Below the pieces are notes generated by a model, which was not told the DNA's origin, ran no database searches, and was given only the letters and a program-made list of their open reading frames with translations. This document shows, one piece after another, positions 25,791 to 37,547 of a stretch of DNA of 64,000 nucleotides. Each line of letters opens with the position of its first letter. The stretch's first letter is position 1. The stretch lies in contig JAAXNY010000009.1 in the NCBI GenBank assembly GCA_013420905.1, positions 2,232,001 to 2,296,000 of the forward strand, read 5' to 3'. The position numbers and the translations under genes were made by a program. Origin of the DNA: Collybia mongolica (Eukaryota > Basidiomycota > Agaricomycetes > Agaricales > Clitocybaceae).

Positions 25791-26838
25791 GCTATGGGCA
25801 ATTAGATCAAGGTGAAGGGTAGATGTTTCAATATACGATTGGTTGAAATGAGATGGGATATTGACACATTTGTGGTAGGCTCTTTATACCATTTTTTGTA
25901 AACACATCTCCGCCACATCAGATATGAGGTCTGAGCAAACAGTCCCCCCCGCGCGTAAAGTTGGCCAGTTGCATGGTTCATCTCCAGCAGTTTGCTGAGC
26001 TTTACCGCACCCCCTTTCGGAAAACCTGCCGTACGGCTCCCGGTAGGGCCGTCCTGGAATACTTCCGTTGACTGAATCTTTCATCTGGCCCTCGATCGCG
26101 ATCAACCTAATCTCACTTCTAAATTGAAATCACGGCCTCTGCGTTAATTTCGATCCGTATGTATCCTTAAGCCAACTGCTCACGTCTCATGTCAAGTCAA
26201 GTGGAGCGGCTGTGACATAGCAACACTACAAAGGCTCTGACGAATAGTGGGAATGTATGCATCTCAGTCCCGTTATAAACATCGAGTCATACCTTTTTTG
26301 ACTGCATCTGTTACTTTTGATAAGTATTTACATGGCAGCATTCCTTGTCCTTGTACTTTTCAGCACCAGCGTCTAAGTACAACCATCAAATCCAAGGATT
26401 CATGTTTTTCCTTCAGTCGGCGTTTCGCTCCCTTGTCATGATCACCCCCCCCAGGCACGGCTTTGAAGCCAAAAATGTCAAAACCAATTGAACGGCTGTA
26501 GATCGTCAATGCCTTTCCCCTGTTTTTTTTTCATGGCCCACAAATCGGGTAAGTCGGAAATAGAAGCCCCCTTTGGCAAAGCGGCGCTGAGCGGTAAGCG
26601 GTATATGTATTCTCTCACAAATTCGAGGTACTGGTAACTGCGCAGCATTTTGAATGACGCAGTCCTTTCCTCATTGAGTCATTACTCTGCAAAATTGTTA
26701 TACCGTATCATAGCAAAAATAATCAAAAAGATCAGGATCCTAGAGGTCACACCTCATCAAGGATTGCTCTGTACGAGTATTCAAAACAGCTGTATGATTG
26801 TTCACATAGCCAAGCATCACACTCGGGTAGTTGCGTAT
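25791..26838. other. 1-kb gap between IDO start and HIBCH stop
   Basis: It contains the IDO promoter (TATA box noted separately) and probably the HIBCH 3' UTR. Small open frames (for example 25884-26105 and 26247-26441) have no recognisable content. There is a C-tract near 26446 and a T-tract near 26524. No gene is supported here. Confidence 0.55.
25883..25888 (-). promoter_or_regulatory. TATA box of the IDO gene
   Basis: GGTATAAAGAGCC on the minus strand, about 93 bp upstream of the IDO start codon. The position and sequence fit a core promoter TATA box. Confidence 0.5.
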
Positions 26839-28705
26839 TCAAGGCATAGTAGGGGAGTGTTTCCACTTAAGCCACACAAAATTGCCATCCTTGTTGTCTA
26901 CAACCTCGCATTTGCGATGGGCAACTTCTAAAACCTTCTCCTTGACACCCATCTTTCCGGGGCGGAGATCATTGAATTTTGTGACCAGTTCATCGAGACG
27001 GATGCCAGTGCCGCCGCCGGAGGTGTGAGAACCGCGGACCATGTTCCCAATTTCGTCTTCAGTGGGCAGGGCATATTTCATAGGCCTTGATGTGCCAGAG
27101 GCCAGATGCTTAGGGACTGTTAGGGTTGGTACCGAAGAAAGATAGGGCGACGAGGGGTCGAAAAATCTCGACACGATATCATCGGAAACATCGTTTAGTG
27201 CGGTGGGGGACCATCGAGGCCGTTCTTCGATTCTATCGACTAGCACCGCCGTGACGCCAGTGGAAAAGTCGGTGGTAGCGCCATTCTGTAAAATCGAGTA
27301 GGATGAGATTGGAACAGCCACAGCGGCAGATGCACTCTATCACTCACACAGTATGCGGTCGCGATCTTGAGCTCCATGTTCAAAGCTTCCAGAAGCGTCA
27401 TATTTTTCCCTTTCCGAATTGCCATCAGCGCCACCTTCAGGCTCGTCGGACTTCGTAGATTCAAAGTCCTGAGCGTTTCTGCTGCCCAATCACTTATTAA
27501 TAGGTCTTTGTGCGTACTAAGCGCCTCCAGAGCTCCCAAGATATCTTCAACTTTATTGTATTGGAAAGCAAAGTCAAGAGCGTCACGCTTAGCGCCCGAG
27601 AATGGTACGGATGGTTCATCTGGTTGACGTTCTGACGAAAACTCCTCGATGGTCTTGTCAATTACACTGATATGTGCACCTTCAAGGGTTGCCAAACGAT
27701 CGAGTAACACAGGGATTCGCCGTGACGGGATGTAATGGGTCGCAAAGCCAAGTTCGCTGATCGTACAATGAGTACTGGTATTCTCGTATATGTTAATAGA
27801 ACGCACAATACTGCTCTCCCTCTCAACGTTTCGGACGTCAGCGCGAGATAGGTGCCTAGTTCGCCGTCCATCCTGGACATAAAGTAACTAGCACCTACAT
27901 CGGGACTATAGCCTATCTTGGTTTCAGGCATTGCAAAGACGGTGTTCTCCGTGGCAATTCTGAACGGCGCGTGAGCAGCGAGGCCCACACCGCCACCCAC
28001 TGTATGACATGTTAGACAGAAGTCTAGAATTAAGGCATCTAGAACGCACTGGTATGGCCATCTAATATAGCTACATATGGTTTCCGTAATGTTGCCAAAA
28101 TATAATCCATTTCGAATCTAGGGACAATTAGTACCATGTCAGACTTGGGCATGTGGAACATCATCTTACTCTCGCTTGAAAAAATCGATGGCGCGCGAAC
28201 GGGTCGCAGGATCCGCGAAATCGCTAATAACGCCTTACCAACCCCAGGTCGTTAAGTTCTATAAACAGTATAATTACGCCAGCAGACTCACTTGCAACGT
28301 CGCCTCCGGCACAAAAAGCGCGACCTACACCAGTGCCAACGATAGTCCCGCAAAGATCGGAAGCGCTCCATTCCTTGTATTCATGAGAATCAACAGATGA
28401 CATCAAAACAGTTGAGTTTGCACACCTCGATTTTTGGACGGAGAAGTGTGAGCATAGGTTCATCAAGGGCATTGAGTTTGAGCGGTCGATTGAGAATGTA
28501 CGTTCGAACAGCCAGGTTGGACTCAAACAAGACCGGTGGCTGATGATGCAAACCATATAAGCATTCGTTGCGAGGTTGAGTAGAGGCAGTTGCGTACCTC
28601 CGTCGGCGCAGAGCTGGACATCATCTGTTTTGAAATAGCCCTTGTTCTTTTCGCGGCAGTAATGGCGCTGCGAGACATGCCCTTGAGGAGACTTGCGGTC
28701 AGCAT
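26839..28705 (-). CDS. HIBCH: 3-hydroxyisobutyryl-CoA hydrolase (valine catabolism)
   Basis: Crotonase-superfamily thioesterase that releases 3-hydroxyisobutyrate in mitochondrial valine breakdown. The start at 28705 gives [20 protein letters not shown], an Arg/Ser/Ala-rich mitochondrial presequence. Exons then give [20 protein letters not shown], the oxyanion-hole block FCAGGDVA and [20 protein letters not shown]. The HIBCH signature [20 protein letters not shown] follows, then [14 protein letters not shown] and [20 protein letters not shown]. The C-terminal domain has [20 protein letters not shown] and VTAVLVDR and ends [11 protein letters not shown]. The DVGASYF block and the long C-terminal domain separate it from simple enoyl-CoA hydratases. 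It shares a 224-bp divergent promoter with tubulin cofactor E. Confidence 0.93.
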
Positions 28706-28805
28706 TCGTGCCCGTGAAAAATGCCCAGTAATGCTGCCAGGCTGTGTTCAAACCCGAAAGTGACCCGCGGAAAAAAATTCCCAAAAACTCCAAAACTCAT
28801 GAATT

Positions 28806-28817
28806 GGGGTTAGGGTT
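28806..28817 (+). repeat. Telomere-like GGGGTTAGGGTT in the HIBCH-TBCE promoter
   Basis: Two TTAGGG-type units in the short gap between the two divergent start codons. Fungal Tbf1/Tay1-type factors bind such motifs in promoters, but a 12-bp match can arise by chance. Confidence 0.3.
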
Positions 28818-28929
28818 CGGAATGTCTTGGTCCGAGCTTCCGGAACTCAATGGGGATGCAATCCCAGGCAACAAATTGACCTCAGGGTTCATTTCATCTA
28901 CATAGTAGTATATATACTTTGCCCCCCTC

Positions 28930-30983
28930 ATGGACCTGCCGCCGGAAGGAACTCGCATTAGTCTTGCGGGCCATTTGGGAACTCTCAGGTTCGCAGGAAA
29001 CGTCGACAATACTGCTGGTGTCTGGTTCGGTATTGAATGGGATGACCCTTCGCGTGGAAAACACGACGGAATCAAGGACACGAAGAGATACTTTTCCTGT
29101 CGGTAAGGTCCCAGAACCGATATCCCTTCGTGCTCTATTTAGCATCGATTCTCTGCCTATAGAATTCAAAATGCAGGATCGTTTATTCGGCCATCGGCGG
29201 TTAATCTCTCTTATGGTAGATCCTTTCTAGATGCTTTGGTCGCCAAATATGTCGAATCTCCTCATGGCTCCGAATCTCAGGAGAAAGTACTGCTGGGGTC
29301 CTCAAACGGCGCCATCGTGGTGGAGGCCGTCCGTCTGGACAAGATCAGAGGCAACCTCGCGCGCCTGGAGCGCTTAAAGGAAGTTAGCCTGGACGACGAA
29401 AATGTCGCAAGAGGTGACGCTCCAGGAACCATACGAGGTACATGTCCTAGTGAGTGACGTGCGTTGACATAATTGCCATTGTTGCGACACGTTTCCCTTG
29501 CAGATATTATTGGGCTCGATCTCTCGAGCAGTCTGCTACCAAGCTGGGATGTTGTAGCCTCGATCGCATCGGAATTGCCCAATCTCCAGCGTCTGGCTCT
29601 CAAGTCAGTTGTTTTCGTCCTCTCACTCACCTAGTGACTTGGCTCAGATCCCCCACTCGTCCAGCCGAAACAGACTTCAGCCAGTCGCAAATCTCGAATT
29701 TATGCAATCGGCTTTCGTAGCTCTGACTCAAGTCCAATTAAACGGTACAATGATGACATGGACAGAAATGCAAGAAGTCACCGCTTATATGCCCAGGCTT
29801 CGACTCGTAGAGATGGGCTACAATGGTTTGGCCCGTCTTCAACTCTCTACCCTGAATACTCCGCTCAATAGCACGATCGAGGTTTTCAACCTCGACAGCA
29901 ATTTATGCTCCGAGTGGGACCATATTTACAACTCATTACTCCATTACCGATCGTATGTGCTTTACCCTCTGGAGGTTAACGCGTCAAATATATTGTTTCA
30001 AAAGTCTGGAGCGCGTTATCTTGACATCGAACGGAATCGGGGCTATTCCTTTTCCAGACCCCGCCCAGCAACAGTCGCACTCTCTTAAACATATTTCGCT
30101 ATCTTTCAACAAGTTGAATACCTGGAATGACGTGGACGCGCTGTCGTCGTGGTGTCCAGGGTTGGAGAGCTTGTCATTAAGCGGTAATCCATTAATGGGT
30201 GAGCATTGTTTGAACGCCACCATTTTGTGTGTGTATTATTCCTGAAGCAGGATACTCTGAGATCACGAGCTTGGGCGGCATTCACGACCCTTTACAATAG
30301 CCAGAATCCCTTCCCTGCTCGTTCTGGATGGGGCCGTGGTGGGTGGAGCAAACACATCCTTGACACTATCCGTGTGACTCACTAGTCATATTAGATATCT
30401 ACTAAGGAGAGAACAGACTGCGAGTTATTCTATCTCTCTGATGTCATGCAGCACGGTCCTGGTAACGAGAAAGAACGCATCAAGACGCATCCCCAATGGC
30501 AGACACTTTGCGCCAGTATGTCAAATGCCAAATTATTTGAGAGTCGCAAGCAAGGCCTTGACATATTCTTATCCTAGAGCACGGGATGCCGGACGAGTCT
30601 CTGAAAGGACAAAGCCCATCGGACAAACTCAGTAACCGTCTTCTTGGTACGTATTTTCTTCTACCTCCTTTATGAAAAGGGTTGACTGACGCTCAAGCAC
30701 AGCACTGAAGCTTTATCGAAGTGTAGATCCACCCTCCAACAATAAGCAGGTGCTTATTGATTCATCAGAGTTTAGTCCTCTTCGGGTGTTACCGACAATG
30801 ACGCTAAAAGCTCTCAGAATGAAGATTCGCAAAGTGGTGAGGGTCCCGCAGACGACAATATTCCTTGCACTCAGGATGGTCGACGGCACGTTCGTTAATC
30901 TCCCGGTAGATAATGACATGCAGACGTTAGATAGGTTGGGTTTAGAGGATGGGTCGGTTATTGTTTTCCACACGAAACATTAA
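28930..30983 (+). CDS. TBCE: Tubulin-specific chaperone E (cofactor E)
   Basis: Cofactor E binds alpha-tubulin during tubulin heterodimer assembly. The N-terminal CAP-Gly domain starts at 28930 (MDLPPEGTRISLAGHLGTLR) and shows GVWFGIEWDDPSRGKHDG. The continuation RIQNAGSFIRPS is seen after splicing an intron of about 57 nt. A leucine-rich-repeat region follows (NIIGLDLSSSLLPSWDVVAS, LPNLQRLAL, RLVEMGYN, SLKHISLSFNKL, LESLSLSGNPLM). After two more introns comes the family block LLVLDGAVISTKERTDCELF. The C-terminus is a ubiquitin-like fold: TLKALRMKIRKVVRVPQTTI, ending DGSVIVFHTKH. Domain order CAP-Gly, LRR, UBL is diagnostic. Confidence 0.95.
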
Positions 30984-31447
30984 CCAACTGTATTCCGCAA
31001 CAGTCAGAAATACTACATAGTAACAATTGGAATTCCAAAACACGTCAACCATCGGGTCAATGCGTGTCCTGGTGGAGTTCCTTATGATTGCTGGTATCAC
31101 CAAACCTTCATTGGTTGAACGATTTGACATTCTAGGAATGGACCGGCGGCGTAAAACGGGTGAATGGACAGGCGACCTCCACCAAAAATTGACGTTATCG
31201 CAGAGTGCATGGTTCCTTTACCTTGGTGTGATATGTTGCCATGGGCCTATAAAAACCAAATGTCCGGGATCCTAATGACCAGGGATCCTCATGATTGCGA
31301 GTGGTGACCAAGAATTCGACGATCACAGAAGTACACGGTCCGCGTAAACGACAACACCACATCGAGGAGAGATGACCATGAGAGTGGAATTAAACCATCG
31401 AACGTCATTCGTTTCCTGCCAAGCCTGCGTCCGGTAACGAGAACATC
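30984..31447. other. Convergent gap between TBCE and the SR protein
   Basis: About 460 bp of shared 3' sequence. A frame at 31027-31275 has no recognisable features. Nothing else was seen. Confidence 0.55.
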
Positions 31448-32986
31448 TCAACGGGACCAACCGCCATCCCCGTTTGCTTGCCTTGGTGGCCTTTCGTCGA
31501 AACGTTCTTCTTTCTCGTCGCGTCTTCTGTCGTCTCTGCGTCTGCCGGTGTCTAGATCGTCCCTGCGTCGGTCAACATAATAATCAGGCCCTCTGCGGTC
31601 ATCATAGCCCCCTCGCCGGTAATCATCGTACCCTGCAGGCCTTCTATCTTCCTCCCTCCTGGGGGGTGGAGACCTGGGTCGACGTTCTTCATAATCTGCG
31701 GGTGCGCGGCGAGGAGGCGATCTGGAACGGTCGCGACGATAAGACGATCGGTCATCCCTGTAACGATCATCTCTGTAACGGTCGTCACGAGGAAGTCGAT
31801 CATCACCCCGACGATCATCACGACGATAATTGTCGGGGCCAGCACGCTTGAAACTGCATGAGTTATGATAAAAGTTTCTATCCGGACTTAGTGCTCACAG
31901 TATCGTCGAGGGCAACACGGACAGGCCTCCCGCGAAGATCTTTGCCATCTAGTTCTTTGACAGCCCGGTCAGCATCCTCTCGGGAAAGATATTCAAGAAT
32001 TCTATGATGTGTATGTAGCTGTCAGATATAACCCGACGATCACTAAGTCTCCTTACCCTTGTCCAGGGATGTCGCGATCAATGTCGGCGAAGGATACACT
32101 TCCAGCATCTCGGCCAAAGTCTTTTAAGTCCTAAGAGGAGTGAGGACATATTAGGGCGGTCCTTCCGATACGGTAGAGCTCGGGGGAAAGAGGTCCTTTA
32201 TCCAGAAAGCGAGGGAAGGACGGTGGAAATAGCCCCGAACATGAGGAGTTAGGATTACCCGGAGTCGGGACAAAGATGGAGCGAAAATACAATGCAAGTC
32301 CTTGGGAGCCGCGTGAAGGGGGTAGGTCCCGAAATGTATCGCGAATATCCGGTAGGAGGGGAGAATTGCATACCTGCCAACTGGTATCGCGAGAAACACC
32401 TGAAACAATTAGGCGAATGCCGGGTGGTCTGCGCGACCGTGGAGCTCTGAGGATCAGGAAAAAAATATGATCAGCTTGTGTACTCATGTATCACGCCTTC
32501 ATACCCATGGTTTCTCTCGCCTTCGTAGATATCACGGCGGGGACGGCTCTCTTTCGCGAATTCTACAACAATACTAAACAAATAATTAGCAGAGATAGAG
32601 AACATGTAAAATTTACTCACGTAACGCCCATGAAGGGCTTCCCATTGAGATTATGGACAGCATCTTCGGCGTCCTGGTGGACACGTCAGACATGATGTTT
32701 GATACTAAAACAGGTGGGAAAAAAAAATGCCTTCGCGTTTTCGAACTCAACAAATCCAAAGCCTGACGAAGGTTTATTGAGCCTTGGGTTTGTTGCATCT
32801 CTTTTATCGGACGAACCCGTCATAACACGGCAGTCAATAATACGGCCATAGCCTTCAAAAAATTTGGAAACATCATCGGAACGTGCGTCAGTAGGAAGTC
32901 CTGCAATAATGCCGTTAGTTGGCCTTCATTTCAATGATAACAATTGGAGAAGAACACATACTGCCGAGATAAAGTCGTCGAGCCAT
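31448..32986 (-). CDS. SR-type RNA-binding protein with two RRMs
   Basis: Serine/arginine-rich splicing factor of the SRSF1/SRSF4-SRSF6 style (Srp2-like in fission yeast). The first exon is very short: MARRLYLGR, start at 32986. RRM1 continues LPTDARSDDVSKFFEGYGRI and GFGFVEFENAKDAEDAV. A linker with RAPRSRRPPGIRLIV leads into RRM2: LIVSGVSRDTSWQDLKDFGR with ILEYLSREDADRAVKELDG. SWQDLKDFGR resembles the SWQDLKD signature of classical SR-protein pseudo-RRM2. The C-terminus is Arg/Asp-rich with repeated RYRDD units and some RS dipeptides (RDRSRSPPRR), ending ANGDGGWSR. The RD-rich tail is more Asp-rich than a classical RS domain. There are at least five introns, one carrying extended sequence near 32150-32370 that could be a longer regulated intron. 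Confidence 0.9.
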
Positions 32987-33210
32987 GGTGGTGAGAGGTG
33001 AAAAGGTAAGTGTTGGAAGTTGGACTGAGTTTGAAATGTTGGTTGATTTGAACAGCATCATTAGTCATCAATGCACGGACCATTTGTGCACTGCTTTGTG
33101 TCGACTAATATATATATATGATACGTCTCCCGAAATGTTCGATATTCAATTGGCAACATAGGTAACTGAATACATGTGGTGGCATAATTATAGAATTAAA
33201 ATTCAGGAAG

Positions 33211-35234
33211 TTAATGTTGTGACCAGTCGATAGAATTGATATCAATACCCTCTTGGACCATTTCCCATAGCGGGCTGTTCCCAAGTGCCGAGTCAGAAAT
33301 CATCTTGCAACAGTGATGGTGAAACGTACCTCATGTCACGAAGTCTGTGAACGGTGCGGACAATATGGCTGACAACAAAATCGATCTCGGCCTCGGTGGT
33401 GAACCGGCCGATACCAAACCGCAACGAAGAGTGAGCCATATCCTCAGCAGCACCTATCAAAGCGTCGCATTAGATTTAATCGGCATAGATAAGCTGACAA
33501 AGCATGAAATCTCACCAAGTGCGCGTAACACATATGACGGCTCCAGGGAAGCCGATGTACAGGCACTACCTGAAGATAAAGCAATGTCCTATAAAACAGT
33601 AATTAATAAAAAAGGAGTGTGCTGAGGGAAAGGTGTTGGCTAACCTTCAGAGCCATCAAAAGACTCTCCCCTTCAACATACGAGAAGCTGAGGTTGACAC
33701 ATCCCGGATATCCGTTGACGTCGCCATTTCGGATTACATGTTCCACCTGCGAGTTGATGCTTTCGATAAGACGAGTCGATAGCTCTTGGATCCGGACATG
33801 GTCTCTCTGATGAATGGTGATCAGTAAACGATTATGCTAGCTTCCAACTGCGATGCCATTCAGTACCCCTGCACCATAGTCATTGCCAAGCTGACCCGTG
33901 CCACAATATACTAGGGGCAAAAGAGCCACTTGACTACGCGCATCGCGCAATCATCGGTGCGATTTTCGTCATGCGGCAGAGCGAAAAACCCAGAATTTAC
34001 ACCCACCTTCATATCAAGTTTCGCGAGGCGCGCAGCTTCACCAATGCCTACAACAAGAGCTGTCGGTAGAGTACCGCTTCGGAGACCCCGCTCCTGTCCA
34101 CCCCCAGAGAGAATTGGTTCGATTCGTACTCTCGGTCGCCTTCGGACATACGCCGCACCGATGCCTTTTGGGCCATATAATTTGTGACCAGATATACTCA
34201 TAAGATCGACATTCATCTCATTAACGTCCAAGGGGATTTTGCCAACAGCTTGGGCAGCATCAGTATGGAAATATACGCCCCGGTGCTTTCGCAAAAGGGC
34301 GCCGATCTCCTTCATTGGTTGAATGACACCCGTTTCGTTGTTAACGGTCATGATTGATACCAGGGACGTATCTGGGCGGATGGCGGCCTCAAGGGCATCC
34401 AGAGAGATGACTCCGTTTTTTTCCACTGGTAGATACGTTATATCGAAGCCTTCTTCCCCAAGCTTACGACACGAATCCAATACACATTTGTGCTCCTAAC
34501 ACGGCACGTAAGACCGAAAATTGGACAAATATTGTAATAATGCATACCGTCTGGGTCGTAATTATGTGCCTTTTCTTCTCCTTATGGAAGCGGGCAATAC
34601 CTTTGATAGCCATGTTGTTCGTCTCAGTGGCCCCCGATGTGAATACTACATCTTTAGGCTCAGCGCCGATTAGGTCCGCAACGTGCTGAGACCGTACCAG
34701 TAAGACGCCATTATGGAAGAAAGAAGTAAGTTATATACTTTGCGAGCGTCTTCCACAGCTTGTTCAGCCTCCCATCCGTAGGCATGAGTCCGGCTATGAG
34801 GATTCCCATATTGATCAGTGAAGTACGGAAGCATTGCATCCAAGACTCGGGGATCGACAGGGGTCGTCGCCTAGATGGGTTCAGAATGAAAGCATAACAC
34901 ATGCATGCTCTATACGTACCTGCATGTCGAGGTAAATGGGTCTTGCTTTTTCTTTCAAAGAGCCTTCTCGCCGAGGCATTTCTAGTTTGAAGCCAAGCAT
35001 GTCTATGGGGGCATAACATCAATATCACGCCCTTCATCACTATGGTTAAAATGGGCGATACATGCCTGATCTCGGAGAAAAATGCCCCTCATCCTGATAG
35101 GTAGACGGAACGTCGACAACGCTTGCTCTGTCGGCACCAGACGGTTGAACTAGACCACGTCGACCAATAACGGCAGAGACCGATGTCTTCACAGATGACC
35201 TTCGTACCGCAGACTGTGTAAGTCTCGAGAGCAT
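33211..35234 (-). CDS. NFS1: Mitochondrial cysteine desulfurase Nfs1
   Basis: PLP enzyme that takes sulfur from cysteine for iron-sulfur cluster assembly and tRNA thiolation. The start at 35234 gives [20 protein letters not shown], a typical mitochondrial presequence. Conserved blocks include [20 protein letters not shown] (partly across an intron), [20 protein letters not shown] and [20 protein letters not shown]. The PLP lysine lies in [20 protein letters not shown]. They continue [20 protein letters not shown] and the mobile-loop catalytic Cys in [20 protein letters not shown]. The C-terminus [20 protein letters not shown] ends with H and stop at 33211 and matches the Isu-binding tail. All catalytic elements are intact. 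Confidence 0.96.
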
Positions 35235-35783
35235 GGTGGGTATGAAGAAAATGGGTTGAAGCTACAGGAAACAGTCAGGAACTCGAGAACTGCCGGAGAG
35301 TGAAATTGGAGAAGACCACGTGATTTATGATGCTTACAACTCCAAGCTGGGAATCCATCGTTGCCCAGATCGCTCTGTAACCAACAAATCAATCCGGGGC
35401 CTAGGCCACTTCCGCCAACGAGTCTCGAGAATCCCCTGCCTCTAGACCGTGATAAATACAGCCTATATGTCCCCGCAATACAATACAACTCTTTGCATTG
35501 GTGGATATATATTGTGGGGAACACACGAACGCTGGCCCTAGTTATCAACCAACCAAGTCCATCAACCAAGAGGAAAGACATCTATGCGAGCCACCATATT
35601 ATTGCATGGAGTGGCGATACTCGACCGATCGGATCACGTATAACAGACCCTTCGGCCCTACGTACGCAATCGAACTTTCGCATCCGAAACTCATAGCACC
35701 CGGCGCTGTCATTTATGTTTGTGGTTGCGAAATCGAATGTATTGTTTTTAGTAATAATGGACTCAAGGTACTTAGTTACTATT
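35235..35783. other. Gap between NFS1 start and GH6 stop
   Basis: About 550 bp with the NFS1 promoter and GH6 3' UTR. A CACGTG core lies near 35317. Overlapping plus-strand frames at 35361-35809 have no conserved content and were not called. Confidence 0.5.
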
Positions 35784-37547
35784 CTACAAAGCAGGGTTTG
35801 CGTTCTTGACCAACGTCTCGAAGTAGGACTGTTAATTTCAGTAAGAGGGAGTCGTCAAATATTGCAACCATAAACATACCTGGAACCAAGTTCCAGCCTC
35901 GGGAGCGTTGGGGGCAGCATCACTGAGGCCGCAGTGTGCATCGTATCGCGGAGAAGAAGTGTCGCTGGTTCCATCACATTCACCTCCAGGCTTGACCCAA
36001 ACGATGGCGTCAATGAGAGAAGAGCCAGTGTTGAGCGTGGGGCGCATTCCGAAGCCGGCACCCTTGACGTTGCACCAGTCTCCCCATGCATTTCGGATGT
36101 TCTGGACACCAGAGCGACCTTGATCGACGATGAAGTGAGCGGGGAATCCACCGGAAGAGAGGGCGGGACCAAGAGCCTAAAAATTACAATAACTCAGTAT
36201 TTTGTAACTTGATAAACATGGGCTTGATTTACGTTGATGTAATGGATCTCGTCATAGTTGGCATTCCCCTGGGTGACTGGGTCGGGGCTGGAGGCGGCTG
36301 AAGAAGGATGAGTCGGAAGGGGAACGATTTAGTAAGTCAAGGGACTATCTTACCGAGAGCGTTGTAGTTAGCGACGTTAGTTGCCAAACCACGGACGAAA
36401 GGGGGAGAGCCGGCATCCTTGTAAAGCTGAGTGAACAGTTGTGCAGCAGGGCTCAAGTTAGCGGGCCAACCGAGCCAGCCTGCGTGACCTGCATCCAAGT
36501 ACATATAGACGCCGACAGAGTTGAGTTGCTTAAGGGCGTAGATTGTACCGGCCTGTAGGTAACAAACAGCGTGAGTACAACTCGTACCTTCCACGTTTAT
36601 TACGTACTTTGTACGCAGCCTGTGCTCCTGAGCATTTAGCTACGTTAAGGTTGGTGACTAGATTGGCCAAAGAATCGGGCTCGATGACTGCAACAACTCG
36701 AACATCGGGGTACTCTGAGAAACAATAATACAGACGTCAGGTGACAGCTGAGCAGAGCGATAATTTTGACTAACTCTTGATTTGGGCAACGAGCTGGTCA
36801 ATGTAACCATAGTATTTGTTAAGACCATCATTGGCGATGGAGAATTCTCCGTTGGAGGCCAAGGCAGCACAATCACGATCGGGCAAGTCGTAGACAACGA
36901 TTTGAACCAAGTACTTTTGGCCAGATGCCTTACCCTTAGCACTGGCATCGGCAAGGTATGTTCCCAGGGTCGGGGTTTTGGCAATGACGTCGAACCATGT
37001 GAAAGTAGGAATGTTTGCGACTTTCAAAGCTTTCGCTTTCTGTGTGGAATCGGAGATGAGGGCTGCAGCAGCCTTGACTTCATCAGCGTAGTATGGCGTC
37101 AAGTATATCTAAGAAGAATCAATATTTGCACTCAAATCACAGGTAAGAACACGCCATACCGTATACCCAGTATATGGGTTGCCCGCGGCGGGAGTGGTTG
37201 TACCAGTTGGGATAGAAGTGGTAGTGGTTCTAGTAGTGGTTGGGGTGGTAGTCTGAGACCCGGGCCTGGTCATTAAATCATGAGTGAACAGTCTGAAGTC
37301 TGTATGTAAGGCCTAAGACTCACAGACACTGTGAGTAGTAATCGTTAATTTTCTGGCAGGTGGCTCCAGAAACACAAGTGGTTCCTCCAGCTGAAAGCCA
37401 CGATAGTCAGTGCCCTGAAAAAACGCGATATGGGAAACAATTCATACTCCAGCCGATACCTCCACACTGTGCGTACAACGGTTGCTGTGCACTGACAAGT
37501 GTTGGGACTAGCGATAGAAGGGCCAGGAAAGCTGTGGACTTGAACAT
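35784..37547 (-). CDS. cel6A: GH6 cellobiohydrolase II with N-terminal CBM1
   Basis: Secreted exo-cellulase that releases cellobiose from the non-reducing end of cellulose. The start at 37547 gives the signal peptide MFKSTAFLALLSLVPTLVSA, followed directly by the CBM1: QQPLYAQCGGIGWS, then TTCVSGATCQKINDYYSQCL. A Thr/Pro-rich linker (TTTPTTTRTTTTSIPTGTTT) leads to the GH6 catalytic domain. Likely catalytic Asp residues lie in NIPTFTWFDVIAKTPTLG and VYDLPDRDCAALASNGEFS. Other GH6 blocks are VAVIEPDSLANLVTN, VYMYLDAGHAGWLGWPANLS, RGLATNVANYNAL, HFIVDQGRSGVQNIRNAWGD and IVWVKPGGECDGTSD. It ends ETLVKNANPAL. Several introns interrupt it. It appears full-length and functional, with a TATA box about 52 bp upstream. 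Confidence 0.96.
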
